This document shows, in pieces, positions 10,199-27,000 of a DNA stretch of 64,000 nucleotides. The position numbers and the translations under genes were made by a program. Origin of the DNA: Acanthococcus lagerstroemiae. Its lineage: Eukaryota > Arthropoda > Insecta > Hemiptera > Eriococcidae. The DNA lies in the NCBI GenBank assembly GCA_031841125.1, contig CM063108.1, positions 73,876,344 through 73,940,343 of the forward strand, given 5' to 3'. How positions within the stretch are numbered: position 1 is the stretch's first letter; the number at the start of each line of letters is the position of its first letter. The notes under the pieces are model-generated. The model had not been told where the DNA came from and made no database searches. It saw nothing but the letters and a program-made list of their open reading frames with translations.

Positions 10199-10509
10199 TA
10201 GGGTTTACAAAATAACAGTTGTTATAACTGTTATAACCGGCAACCGAAACAAACAAATTTTGGTGACCGATAACCGTTTAGAAAAATTAGTTGTTGATCA
10301 ATAACCGTTTAGATAGTTCTAGTTTTTTTTTTAAATCGGTTATGAAACGGTTATAAGTGGAGAGTTATGATTTTGAATTGGTCATAATATAGTTATGACC
10401 AATTCAACAGGGTAAGGATGTTCTGACCAATAACCGATTAAATTGCTGAAGGAAATTTGACCAATATATAACTGTTGACTGTTTCAAATTATTTCGGTCA
10501 CAAACCCTA
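10199..10509 (+). mobile_element. hAT-like MITE (AACCGTTA family), copy 2
   Basis: A diverged second copy only about 23 bp after the first, same orientation, with ends TAGGGTTTACAAAATAAC and CGGTCACAAACCCTA. The flanks GCATGAAG and GATGAAGA look like a decayed duplication. Confidence 0.85.
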
Positions 10510-10652
10510 GATGAAGAGATAAAAGTAATACATTACAGGATTATCATAACTACTAGAACAGGGGAGGCGAGTAATGAACCGAATATTCATCAACTGTAAT
10601 TTGTACGAGTCGTGCACGAAACACTACTAGGAAATTAGGATCTTCAAAAATG

Positions 10653-10915
10653 GACGTTGTTATTGTTAAGCGACACAGAACCAAGGGACAAAATCTGTTT
10701 TTTTTTAAAAACACGTGATTCGAAGTTCAAGAGCCATGTAGAAACTACATGACTTAGCATTTACTGATAAGCTTTTCTCAACGTGACTACACATTTTTGA
10801 ATCGGGAGCCCAATTTTGGAAAATTCTACTTTTTACGCTTTTTCCAAAGATACTTATAACGTAATAACTCATTTTGTCAACAACTGTCGCTTGGTTCTGT
10901 CTTGTTCAACAGTGT
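10653..10915 (+). mobile_element. 5-bp-TSD MITE, copy near VRK gene
   Basis: The ends are imperfect inverted repeats, GACGTTGTTATTGTTAAGCG and the complement of GACACTGTTGAACAAGACAG. It shares the family core ACACGTGATTCGAAGTTCAA, GGGAGCCCAATTTT and TTTTTACGC. Flanks AAATG/AAATA suggest a mutated 5-bp duplication. Confidence 0.75.
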
Positions 10916-11225
10916 CTAAATATAACAATATTGCGGTATTATATTATTCTGCATAGTTATACAAGAAATTGTTGGCCAAGTGCTCATCATGCTCCACACG
11001 TTTTTAGATTCAAATAAAGGATGAACATCGGTATCTAGCGAAGATTCTCATTTTAAACGAAAACAAATACAACATTTTTAAGGTCTCACGAGTACAATTA
11101 ATTCGTAAAAAATTTCCGAATATTTACAAATCAAATAATTAGATTACAAAAAACGAATGCATTAATACCGCAAAAAATGAATAAATAAGTTGACGTAATG
11201 ACATGAATGCTGGAATGAACATATT

Positions 11226-12461
11226 TTAAACCGCTTTGCGAGGTCTGCCTCTTCCCACGTTCTCTTTGGCACCGGCTCCATTCACTGCAGTTTCCGGTTT
11301 CTCATTCTTACTTTTACATAATGCAGTCTTCTTCACAAGTCTATCACCAGAACTACCAGGAATGGTCCGCTTGCGAGGAGAAGTTGCAGCTACATTGGCT
11401 TTTTGTTTCCGGGAATTTTTCACCTTCCCAATATTTTCGCTATAGCTGAGGGTGCTACGTTTAGGAGGTGAAGAGGAAACCGCATTATTCGACTTTCTCT
11501 TCGTTGGAGTCGGCTTGGTCGCAACTTTGCTCACGAGATTTTGCAACAATGACTTAGCATGTCCATAATCCGGAGTTTGGTTATGTTTGAGATTTTCTAC
11601 ATATTCGAAATATTTGATGACATTTTCAGGAACTTGACCGGTCAATTCTTTCCGTATATTGGTAACTAGTTCACTTTTCTTCTTATGAACAACAGATGGT
11701 GTTTTCAGATCCCTAGCCCAAGGCAACTCAACACCACACCACTGCAATATATTGTACCCAAGAATCTCGAGATCGCCTCGTTTGGTTACAACGCCTAAAT
11801 GACTGTCACGACTGGTGTATAACATCGTTCCGTTATGTTGTTTCTTCTTATCTGGTTTAAATTCGGGATCCGTGGTGCACGTATCAATAATACCAAAATC
11901 GATTAAGTACACGTGATCGTCTTTTCCATTAAACTTCAATAGTAAATTTTCCGGTTTCAAATCCATATGAGCGTAACCTTTATCGTGAATATACATTAGA
12001 GAATCGATAATCTGCGAGCAGTATATCCCTAATAGCTTAAAATTTACATCACTTGCAGTTTTCAATTTCTTGTCGATACTGTCTCCGTACCGTTCCATGA
12101 TTAGAAACCTATGCGACACATTGTTTACTGTGTAACTGCCACCGCCAAGGTACTCGGGTAGACCCAAAAATGATAGTTTCATTTTGCGTTTGTATTCTGC
12201 TAGCATTTCTGGCTTCAAGTTTCGCAGAAAAAAATTCCTCTCGACAAACAACGGACCATTAGAATGCGGTTCCACTTTAGCAGCATACGCGATATCTTTT
12301 TTAACAGTGGAACCAACTTTTTTCACGCTGTAGATAACGCCGAAGCCACCTTCACCAATTGGTTCCACGATTTCCCACTGTAACTTGGCCATATCAGTCA
12401 GCACTGTTCCTTTGGGTAACTTCTCTAAAACTTTTTCACGTCCACGACGTTTGTCTGCCAT
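11226..12461 (-). CDS. Vaccinia-related-kinase family Ser/Thr kinase (VRK1/NHK-1 type)
   Basis: 411 residues in one coding exon. It has a glycine loop IGEGGFGVIY (35-44), catalytic Lys62 in AAKVE, catalytic loop HMDLKPEN (Asp167) and metal-binding IDFG (Asp188). The VRK signature is clear: FLIMERYGDSIDKKL, then TSRDSHLGVVTKRGDLEILGYNILQW. From about residue 320 a lysine/arginine/serine-rich tail looks nuclear. VRKs phosphorylate histones and BAF in the nucleus. Oddly, the catalytic loop and DFG are the canonical kinase forms rather than the HGDIKxxN and DYG usual in animal VRKs, and the coding region has no intron. A 5'-UTR intron is likely (acceptor TTTCAG at 12463, donor GTAAGT ending at 12691). 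It is divergent from Miro. Confidence 0.9.
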   Translation of the reverse strand: MADKRRGREKVLEKLPKGTVLTDMAKLQWEIVEPIGEGGFGVIYSVKKVGSTVKKDIAYAAKVEPHSNGPLFVERNFFLRNLKPEMLAEYKRKMKLSFLGLPEYLGGGSYTVNNVSHRFLIMERYGDSIDKKLKTASDVNFKLLGIYCSQIIDSLMYIHDKGYAHMDLKPENLLLKFNGKDDHVYLIDFGIIDTCTTDPEFKPDKKKQHNGTMLYTSRDSHLGVVTKRGDLEILGYNILQWCGVELPWARDLKTPSVVHKKKSELVTNIRKELTGQVPENVIKYFEYVENLKHNQTPDYGHAKSLLQNLVSKVATKPTPTKRKSNNAVSSSPPKRSTLSYSENIGKVKNSRKQKANVAATSPRKRTIPGSSGDRLVKKTALCKSKNEKPETAVNGAGAKENVGRGRPRKAV

Positions 12462-13097
12462 TTCTGAAACATAAGATAATAACTGGTAATTTTATAGCTT
12501 GTTTTTACAGACTGGAATATGTTATTTATTACCGCCCACATATTCAAATTTTGTTCCATGTAAATGTTAAAATCATCTTCCTACACCCATAATTTTTCAG
12601 TAATAGACGTAAACCTTGTACCAGGTTTCAGAATTTATGAAACCGTTTTACAAAGATAGCAATAAGAAAGTAGAGAATACTCCAAACTTACCCACTTTCA
12701 GTTATAGAAGCTGTAATTTAAAATGATTCAATGAAACTACGTTCAAGATTTGAACTTTGTCCAAGGATAAGATAGCAGGAATAAAATCATGTAATTGAAA
12801 AGTATGTATAATACACAATTCGGGTTTTCCGTTAAATTGCAAATTGCGTTTGCGAGGTAAAGAAAAGACTTGCAAGATGTTCGTTGTTGTTCAACAAAAA
12901 TACAAAAATACAGATTCATACCGGCTTGACGCTTGAAACTTTGCTTTTCAAACTCGGATCTTGAGACACACGCTATCTGCTCTCGAAGACTACAAATAAT
13001 ATTATCATCGATTTATCATAATCATAAAAGCCTTAAGTAGGCCACATTTGCACAGAATTAGAGTATCTTTTCATTTTCAATAACCTTCAAAAATAGT
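12462..13097 (-). promoter_or_regulatory. 5' UTR and probable promoter side of the VRK gene
   Basis: The minus strand carries AG acceptor sequence just before the ATG and candidate donors GTAAGT (first base 12691) and GTATGA (about 12917), consistent with one or two untranslated leader exons. No other gene is seen here. Confidence 0.4.
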
Positions 13098-13334
13098 GAT
13101 GCTGTTAAGCGTAAAGTGAACCAATAAGCAAAATCTGTTTTTTTGAAGTGTGTACTGATAACTCGATAACTGATAAGCATTTTTCAACGTGAGAACGCAA
13201 TTTTTGAATTGGGGGCCCAAATTTGAAAAGTTCTACTTTTTACGCTCTTTCCAACGATACTAATAACAATAACGACATCTAATAACTCATTTTGTTTAAA
13301 AATGTTGTTTGTTTTCCTTACACTTAATTGCGTC
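13098..13334 (+). mobile_element. 5-bp-TSD MITE between VRK and Miro
   Basis: The ends are GATGCTGTTAAGCGTAAAG and the complement of GACGCAATTAAGTGTAAGG. The core matches the other copies (TTTTTGAATTGGGGGCCCAA, CTTTCCAACGATACTAATAA). It sits in the divergent promoter region of two genes. Confidence 0.8.
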
Positions 13335-18972
<5,638 letters not shown>

Positions 18973-19915
18973 ACCTTCTAATTACTGACTTTATGCAGTC
19001 AGATTATTCTAACGCTGTTTCTTTATTATCCTAAATATCAGTCAGTGATTACGTAGTGTACGATACTCTCGAATTTTTCTATTTAATTACGTGGCCCTAC
19101 TTCAAGCCAGTAAACCTCACAAGTTATCCAGCAGTCACTGGCTTCGTGTTACTGTTAAAAGCTTTCATTTTAGGTTTGTCTTAATTATCGTTATTTTTAA
19201 AAATCGAACATATTTTAGACTTGGTAGTCGAGGTAATTCGGGAAGTTGCGCGAAATGATTGCACCTCGATACGAAGAGAATAATGAAATGTAATTAGGGG
19301 ATCCTGTTGAGCGATACACTATTTCTACGTTCGTTCAGGAAGTGTCGTTTTGTGATTTTTTTCATTTTTTTTTCTTTGTTGAACTGAATCAAACTGCTTT
19401 TATATTAATTTTGAGTCCTTTAGTGGAAGCCGAAAGACTTGAAAATTACACAGTGTTGTGAATGAAATATGTACGCTGCCAACCTCCCTTGAAATTGTTT
19501 TGCCATAAGCTACGCGCATAGTTGGCATCTTTGCTGTCTTTCTATGTAAGTAGAATCAGCGAGAAACGTTTTTACAAGCATACGTGACTCACATTATCGT
19601 TATTGATCTACAGTTTACCTCAGAACAACAAATTTAGTTTTTTGATTGGCCAAAGAATACACAAATGCACCTACGTTTTGTCGAGGAAAAGTGAATGCGA
19701 CGAATTCATTATTTCATACCGGGCTGAACGCGATTTAGTCTAGTTCAATTCAGATTTTTAAGACTGTTGTAATTTTTTTCCAATTTTGTTTTTCGATCGC
19801 TTGTTAATTGTTTGATCAGTATTTCATTTTACATATTAGAAGATAAGTGGCCGAGACAGTAGGTGATGTAATTTGGAAATTAAATATTTTTAATAAAACT
19901 ATCATCGTGTCCTAT
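18973..19915 (+). other. Miro: Miro 3' UTR (probable)
   Basis: Gene-free DNA after the Miro stop. AATAAA at 19892-19897 is the first good poly(A) signal, followed by GTG/TG-rich sequence, so the UTR would be about 940 bp. It leaves about 200 bp to the convergent ARFRP1 stop. Confidence 0.45.
19892..19897 (+). terminator. Poly(A) signal for Miro
   Basis: Canonical AATAAA in the expected orientation before the convergent ARFRP1 gene. Confidence 0.5.
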
Positions 19916-20121
19916 TGAACTTGTAGTTTTGGAGAAATGCTATAGCTGAGCAGAAGAGAAAAGTGGGCCCGGTGCTATCGACAGAACGCAAAGAAGGAAA
20001 ATGTATTTAATCCAATTAACAAACACTTACACTTTTCCTGAAATGAAAAATTATAATTATAAAATCAATAATAATCAAATTACAAAATAAATAACAAGAT
20101 TTCAAAAGAAAAATAAATGAC

Positions 20122-21053
20122 TCAGTACTGATTTTCATTTCTAGGTGGACGGATGTCTTTGTTTCTTTTAATACTGTCAACTAGCCATCGTATACCTTCA
20201 TCTACTCCGTCCCTGCAAATCACGAGTTTTAAAGTTTGCTACATGTTCAGAAGCAATGGCATGTACATAAGAAGTTTTAGTAATTACCCATTTAAAGCCG
20301 ATACGGGCATCACCATACAGTCACGTCGACCAATTAGATGAGCGTTCTTGTCGAAAATTGGCTTTACTTCCCGTACGCCCATGCATTGTGGAATGTCTTG
20401 TTTATTTGCTAGAACTAGTAAAGGAACTCCGGCGAGATTTTTATTGGAAATCATCTTATCTACGATCAAACATCAATATGTTAATTTCATTTTATATCGT
20501 CGGGATGCAAAACTCAAATTACCAATGATCGCGATACGTAGAAAAGTTCAATACCGAAAGTTTCTTTAGATTCTGGAATCCTCTCTCTGTCATTGGAGTC
20601 CACAATGTATATCACAGCATGAGATTCCGCGTAATACTGCAGGCACAATTTCAAATTTACAAGCTTTGGTTCCGATGACTTATCTTCCAAATGTATACAA
20701 CGAAACTACCTACTTTATCCCATAATGACTGAAGTTCTTCTTGGCCACCGAGATCCCAAAAATTCAGACTTACTCCTGCGATATCAATTTTACCGATATT
20801 CAGTCCGACCGTTGTAGTTATCTTGCTAGAGTGCATAGCTTTGTAGTTCCGATTGAATTTCGCTTTCGCAGCCTCCAAATACGTCTATAATTACGCATGA
20901 TTTACAACAAGAGTATTCGTCAGATGACGCTTGTAGCTGTGAAAATACGAGGTAACTTACAGTTTTTCCCGCATTATCGATGCCTAAGATCAAGACACAG
21001 TATTCTTCACGCTGTGTCCAATATTTATAGAATCCGTATGTGAGCGTAAACAT
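20122..21053 (-). CDS. Arfrp1: ADP-ribosylation factor related protein 1
   Basis: Five exons on the minus strand: 20961-21053, 20714-20884, 20555-20636, 20288-20459, 20122-20212, all GT-AG with consistent phases, giving 202 residues (human ARFRP1 is 201). The start MFTLTYGFYKYW matches the ARFRP1-type N-terminus, which is acetylated rather than myristoylated: position 2 is Phe, not Gly. P-loop GIDNAGKTT, switch I TTTVGLNIG, switch II WDLGGQEELQSLWDKYY, NKQD, and SAL at the G5 loop are all present. The longer insert after the P-loop (EAAKAKFNRNYKAMHSSK) is typical. ARFRP1 works at the trans-Golgi, upstream of ARL1 and golgin recruitment. Confidence 0.96.
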
Positions 21054-21187
21054 GTTAAAATTAGTAATGCATACGCAAGTTAATCATTTCAAAGGACAGT
21101 AGCCCATGCCCATACTTCAAACAATCCGCTCACCACATTATTATCAGTTCGTGATAACTGTTCTCTGCTGACATGAGAAAATGCTTT

Positions 21188-22155
21188 GACTATTCGGACT
21201 TCCCAGACCGGTGGCGCGCTAGCATCGGGCCTTCCTCCCTTTCCGCACTTCAGGAAATAGTAGTATATAATACCATAGAATTCTTATCAACGTTAGGATC
21301 TTTGACTATATATAACTATATGGACTGATCAAGTTGATAAAATGTTGTTTCAACATCTTTTGTGCTATAATGATTAAGCGAATGATAACAGGTGATAACC
21401 TGTAATTTATGTAATGTACGTATACAAAGATCTGCGGATTCAAATAATTCCTGTCACCATAAGGATTGTTTTTGATGTTAATGATGAATATTCTTAGTCT
21501 CTTTTTGATTAGTTGTTTCCAATTGACAGCAATTACTGAGTTCGAAACGATAGTTGTGGCGTTTAATGCTAAAACAACATTCGTGAGGAACTCTTGTTTT
21601 GTGAAGAAAACTTGTGCTTTGATACAATTTTACGGCTGCTTTTGTTACAGACTTTTCCAACTTAAATTTGGGAGCGGTTGAATTATTCCTGTAAAACAAA
21701 CGCTGAAGCAGGTTATGGAATAAAAGACGTATTGATTTGCCTTGTTTTCTCCGTTTTTCTTCTCATTCTTCCTTTTGTGCAAAAATATTTGGCTGTATCA
21801 ATAGAGAAATACGGTATATATAATTGAAAAATACATTGGTTGATGTATAGGCTCAAAAGTGGACTGATTTTTAGCAAATAAATCGCATCTTTTCAACATT
21901 ACAACGTTAGGATCTAGGATACAGAACAAACTGATAACCAGAAATCACAACAAGGTCTTCTCTAATCATTATAGCACAAAAGATGTTGAAACAGGGTCGT
22001 GTGCAAGATTTCCTTGTAGTAGTGTCGTCTTGATCAGTCCATATAGTTATATATAGTCAAAGGTTAGGATACACTGTACCACGTAAATAATGCCTAGCAT
22101 CTCATGTAATCCTAACGTTGATAAGGTTCTGTTGAATCTTGGGAAGTCCGAATAT
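21188..22155. mobile_element. Long inverted-repeat (fold-back) element upstream of ARFRP1
   Basis: Four inverted blocks pair in order: TATTCGGACTTCCCA (21191) with its complement at 22139-22153; TTATCAACGTTAGGAT (21286) with 22115-22130; a 33-bp TTTGACTATATATAAC... block (21300) with its complement ending near 22063; and GTTTCAACATCTTTTGTG (21350) with its complement near 21970. The arms differ by insertions between blocks. The loop has no convincing ORF. No target duplication was found. Confidence 0.65.
21212..21227. promoter_or_regulatory. GGCGCGCTAG motif upstream of ARFRP1
   Basis: TGGCGCGCTAGCATCG lies about 160 bp upstream of the ARFRP1 ATG. A 15/16 match, TGGCGCGCTAGTATCG, lies at 43670-43685 upstream of BI-1, also a minus-strand gene. 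It is GC-rich against an AT-rich background. Confidence 0.4.
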
Positions 22156-23090
22156 ACTAAAGATGGACACGGCATACTGATAAAGACGCGTCACATTTTT
22201 ATTTCCATGTAAATGTTACCTGCACAAAATCATCGGATAACTGTTGAGTTTCTCTATTACTTGGCTCTCGATTACTGCCGGGAATAAGAATTTAGCACAC
22301 TGTGAATATGAGAATAATGTTATCGAAAAATGTTCAGTCCTCGAGAGCCAAAGGGGTGCTTAGCTAAGCCGAAGCCATTAGCCGTTAGCCGTTAGCTTGG
22401 AAAAATTTGAACAATATTAGCCAGCCATTAGCTAGCCAATAAATTCAAGTTAGCTGTTAGCTAAGCCAATAGCTGATCAAAATTGTTTTGCTAACAGCTT
22501 ATTTTCCAGCACGCGAAAAAGCAAAAGCTTGAAACGGATTGAAATTTCTGCTTCTTTTTCGTTTTTCTTTGAAAAGTTTCATGTTTTCAAACAATTGATC
22601 GATGTGCACTCTTGTGATCTTGATTTTTTGTGTTTGTCTACTGTTGTTCCTTCATATTTTCGGTAACATTTTATTATATTGATGATTCTAATTTTTTCTA
22701 ACTACCACATATCAAAGTACAAACACAAACATAAATATGCGTGATGAAAAATTATTCTTGAAAATATGTTTTGAAGATTAAATTATCAGTTGAACAACAT
22801 TTATACAAAATTGTGCCTACAAGCATACTAATATTCAAATTTTACTTCAAAAGAAGAAAGATATATACATGCGAGAAATGTTACCCGTCATATTCTAAAT
22901 TAGCCGTTAGCCAACTGTTTAGCTAGCTATTCACATCAACTAGCCGTTAGCTGTTAGCCGAAGCTATATTTTCTGGGCCTTTAGCTTTTAGCTAAGTTTT
23001 TAGTTTTTCGGAACGGCTAAGCACCCCTGGTGCAGAGTAACACTTACATGGAAATCAGTATTCAGTATGCCGCGTCCATCTTATAGTATA
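22156..23090. mobile_element. Inverted-repeat element with nested TTAGCC MITE
   Basis: The left arm (about 22153-22222) and right arm (about 23032-23092) are complementary with small indels: AAGATGGAC(A/G)CGGCATACTGA, then TTTCCATGTAA(A/G)TGTTAC and CTGCAC. The TTAGCC-family MITE 22351-23029 occupies the inside. No target duplication is clear. Confidence 0.6.
22351..23029 (+). mobile_element. hAT MITE (TTAGCCGTTAGC family), second copy
   Basis: The ends are AAGGGGTGCTTAGC (first base changed from C) and GCTAAGCACCCCTG. It is filled with TTAGCC/GTTAGC words like the element at 4306-4780. The flanks do not match, so the target duplication is lost or the left end is rearranged. Confidence 0.75.
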
Positions 23091-23103
23091 GGTATAGTCA
23101 AAG

Positions 23104-23579
23104 CAAAGACGTTTATAGGTATACTACTACACTAGATACCTAACTTCAGCCTGCTAGTAGTATAAACCCTTCTCACCCTACCCGCGTTTTAGTATCCCAT
23201 CTGCTAGCGTCACCGCTCACCGGTATAGAAAATCGGCTCCAATGCATTTTAAATGAGAAATTGGTCATTTTTGAATCGCGCTTATATTTTGCCTGGGTAA
23301 AACGATCTGAAAATTTGACAGACCATCCATTCATATCTTGGGAGCAGGAAAATATAAAAAAAACAATATGCTACACTTCAATTTCTATTTTTTTTTTTTT
23401 TTTTTTTTTTAATTTGAACGCCAGCACGTCCACGCGAAATTCACCATGTATTTTAAATTTTAAATGGGAAAAATGACGGCGAACGCTTATGAAACATTCG
23501 AACAAATTCTGGATACGCATTATTTTACTACAGCAGGATAGGAAGTTAGGTATCTAGTGTAGTAGTATAAACGTCTTTG
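23104..23579. mobile_element. Element with 38-bp terminal inverted repeats
   Basis: The left arm begins CAAAGACGTTTATA and continues CTACTACACTAGATACCTAA with a 6-bp insert. The right arm 23542-23579 is its complement. AGTCAAAG lies directly left (23096-23103) and again at 23582-23589, two bases beyond the right arm, so an 8-bp duplication is likely. Confidence 0.7.
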
Positions 23580-23647
23580 AAAGTCAAAGGGAAAATGCAA
23601 CTAAACAATTCACTCGAGTTTAAAGAAAAAAAAAATGAAAAAGCAAT

Positions 23648-23760
23648 TGCAATAGGGTGTTTGCTTGCAGCGCTCCGCGCGGCAAACACCCTAAAAATGA
23701 TGAAAATACAATATGCAATAGGGTGTTTGCTTGCAGCGCTCCGCGCGGCAAACACCCTAA
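23648..23760. repeat. Two identical hairpin units just upstream of cabeza
   Basis: A 39-bp unit with perfect 11-bp arms (AGGGTGTTTGC and GCAAACACCCT) around a GC-rich loop occurs at 23654-23692 and again, identical, at 23720-23758; identity extends a few bases beyond each. It lies 280-390 bp upstream of the cabeza ATG, in or near the promoter. Confidence 0.85.
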
Positions 23761-24035
23761 AGAGCGGACTGAAAAATAGTTTTCTATTTTTTTTCTTCCG
23801 TTCACTTGGCTACACTGTATTTGTGCGGTTTGTTCCGGCGTGCCGAGATATCGTTGGTGGTTGGTGAGGGACTACTTGGGGCCGTCGCCATGATGATTTT
23901 CCTACTGTTACTGTAGTCGGCTGGCGTAATAATTCTTTCAATTTTAGTTTGGTAAATTATTCCTACAAGTGATATAATTTTGTTGTGCGTTGTTCCCTTC
24001 AGATTGCATATAGTTTAGTGTCTAATATATTGGAA

Positions 24036-27000
24036 ATGGCGGATAATCGTAAGTACTTGATTACAGCTCGGCGTATGAACTACGCGTCACCTTTTTCGCT
24101 GTAGTTCATTATTAACTCGAAATTGCTGATTTTAGAATATGGATATAGCACTGGGTACCCGGGGTTTGCGGGTCAGCCAGCTAATCAAGCGCCTAATCAA
24201 TTTGTAAATTACGCCCAGTGGAATGCTCAACCAAATTATGGAGCAGCGTCCGGACCTTACTCACAGCCACCTCCCGGAACCCCTCAAGGTACCAGTATCT
24301 GGAGCACATTTTTACTTCCAGTTTGTGTTATAATTTTGACTGATGAAATGAAGTATATATTCCGTCGCTGGTTGGTTGCCTAATGAGTTATTTTCCCGCA
24401 GGGTATCAGACGTACAGTCAGCCTCCGCCCTCGTTTCCACAGAACCAACCACCCGCAAATTTTCCTACTGGTAACCAATTCAATGCGAATAAAGACAACG
24501 CAAGTCAGTATAATCGACCTGCAGGTGGAAGCGGCGGTGGAGGTGGAGGTGGTGGTAGTGGCGGTGGCGGCTACAATAGCCGAGGAGGAAGTACCTACGA
24601 TTCTGGTAAGATTCCGTAAATTAAGATAGGATGGCTTGAGAATCGTAGAAAATTAAAATTGAATTACCTTCGTCGGATATTTTAGGTGGTGATCGTAATT
24701 CCGGTGGTCGATCTGGTGGAGGAAGTTACAAGTAAGCAGTTGTTGTACTCATTATTCGCATGATTAGGATTAAACGTGTTTAATTGAAGACCTTCCAGTG
24801 AAAACAAACTGAAGTGTGTATAGAAAAGTACACTATTGTGACCGATTGAATCAGAAGAAGGTATCTCAAATAAGAATTTTTCTCCTACTAAGAGATGCTG
24901 GCCTTCTACTTACTGTCCGATAAATAGGAAAATGATGATATCCGTGGCATATTGATTTTGAATTTCTCGCCCGGCCCCTTCTGCTTGAAGAATCAGTTTC
25001 CCCTTTGTAACACTTCTACAGTGAATTTTATAACTGCTATTCAGAATCTGTGAATTCAGTGTTTTCTTCGGGAAGGTCTTCAATTGAATTCGTGTGATCA
25101 TGTCTTCGCTTATGTGATGCGAAGGTTAGATCCCTTGCCCGATAATTCATATTCGAAGTGATACGCACACGTGGAGTTTCAAATTAATGATACAGTTCAT
25201 TAGAACTGCACGCGGTTTCGGTACGACTTTATATCCTGCAAAGGTATTTGGTATAATACATTCATAGAACTAATAAAATGTGTCCGCTGTAATCTGGGTG
25301 ACTGGGTTCCCAGTCTGTAAATATCAGAAGTGCCCAACTGAAAAAGTTGCCGTTCGGTTGACATACCGCATCAGTGTAGTTAGTAGTAGTCGTCACATTA
25401 TGAAATTTAACGCAAAGCTGGTATTCTTAAGCTAGATGTAAGTGTTAATAGCGTAGCTGCAAAGGTTACGCTGTTTTAATTGCTGGTGTCAATAATGGTA
25501 TACGATGTTTTCGAGTGTTTATATAGGTGTACACAAATATAGAATTATTTCTACCATTGGTAGATACGGGTATCGACTTTTACAGGTAATATGCGACACG
25601 ACGATAGGGATTATAACGAGTTAAGGGTATTGTCAGAAAAATTGTATTCAATGAAAACGTGAACAAAGGTAACATACTCGTCCCTGACGACTATAAAGTG
25701 GTAACGGTATGCGTGAGCGGGCGCAGGGCAAATGGTAAAACCGCGAATTGTCGGCGAATGTTCACGCCACCAAAGAAGTTTCGAAAACGATTTAACGTTT
25801 AATTTGATTATGCCGATTTTCATATTATTTAGTAGTCGAGTTGTATTTTCATCTGTGGTACCTGAGAAATGCCATGATTTTGCATCGTATCTGTTATTCA
25901 TTTAGTTTCGCTTCTATGTAACTAGTACGGAACTTTAATATCAATTAATTGTGGTCGATTGAAGCATTATTGGCTGATGGAAAGTGTAAAAGTTGGAAAA
26001 GATTACGTGTAACTGCTAATTGGGTATTTATGTAGATAAATGGAATTTATGTGTATAATTACTAATACTACAGGTGATGAAAAGCAAGGTTATCGCGTTA
26101 TAGCATATACTATAGTGAATATATATTCGTGTCAACTATTGTTGTGTTGGCAAATTCAACTTAATGAACCGTTTGATTTTTACGAGACAGTCCTAAATAC
26201 TCGAGTAGGTTCGAGAAGCATTACAGAAAATTGAAAACTGCCTCAACCTCAGCATTTGGTACTGTGTGCCTAGAAGATGGATTTTTCTACTTTATTTACG
26301 TTTCATGTTTATAATTAACTATCCGGTTACTGAACGTTGTAGAATTCATGCTGCTTGTTTTTGTATTCCGGGGCGTATTCAATGAACCCCTGCATAAGTT
26401 TTATATTTGAATGCAAAGAAGGCTGCCTTAATTTTGAAACTCGAGTTTTACCAAGCCCCTTTCCCTCCAAGTTACTGGATAAACCATTAGGTGGGTTGCT
26501 TAACTGAAATGCGGAACGTAGGAGGGACAGATCTGTTACCTATATCCATTTTGGTCCAAAAATCGTGTTCTTGTTTGACAAGAAATCAAGCAAAGAAACA
26601 TGATATCGTTGAATCAGACCAAATGTATGACAAAAACCATTCTTGTAGGTATAACAAATTAGCTTTTGTAGGTAATTACCGAGGGGAAGCGGTCTCCTTA
26701 CCAGCGTACTATAAATCTAACCTTGTGCTTTTTGAATGAAATGTTAGAACCTTCTTAAAATTAGTTTTCTCGAAATCTTTTGAATTGTTACAGATCCTAA
26801 GCGAAATTTTGAACCGAAATAGTTCGTACAGGATTTTTTGAGACTTGAGACTGAAAACAGCGTGAACATCGACTACTAGGGTTTAGTCCCGAGCTCTCCG
26901 TCCTCATCCGTCCTCTCCCATAATCGTTATGAAACACTCGGATGTCTAAATGAAAATGTTTTCTCCTTCATTTTTCATTGTGTGTCTTACAATTCTGCGT

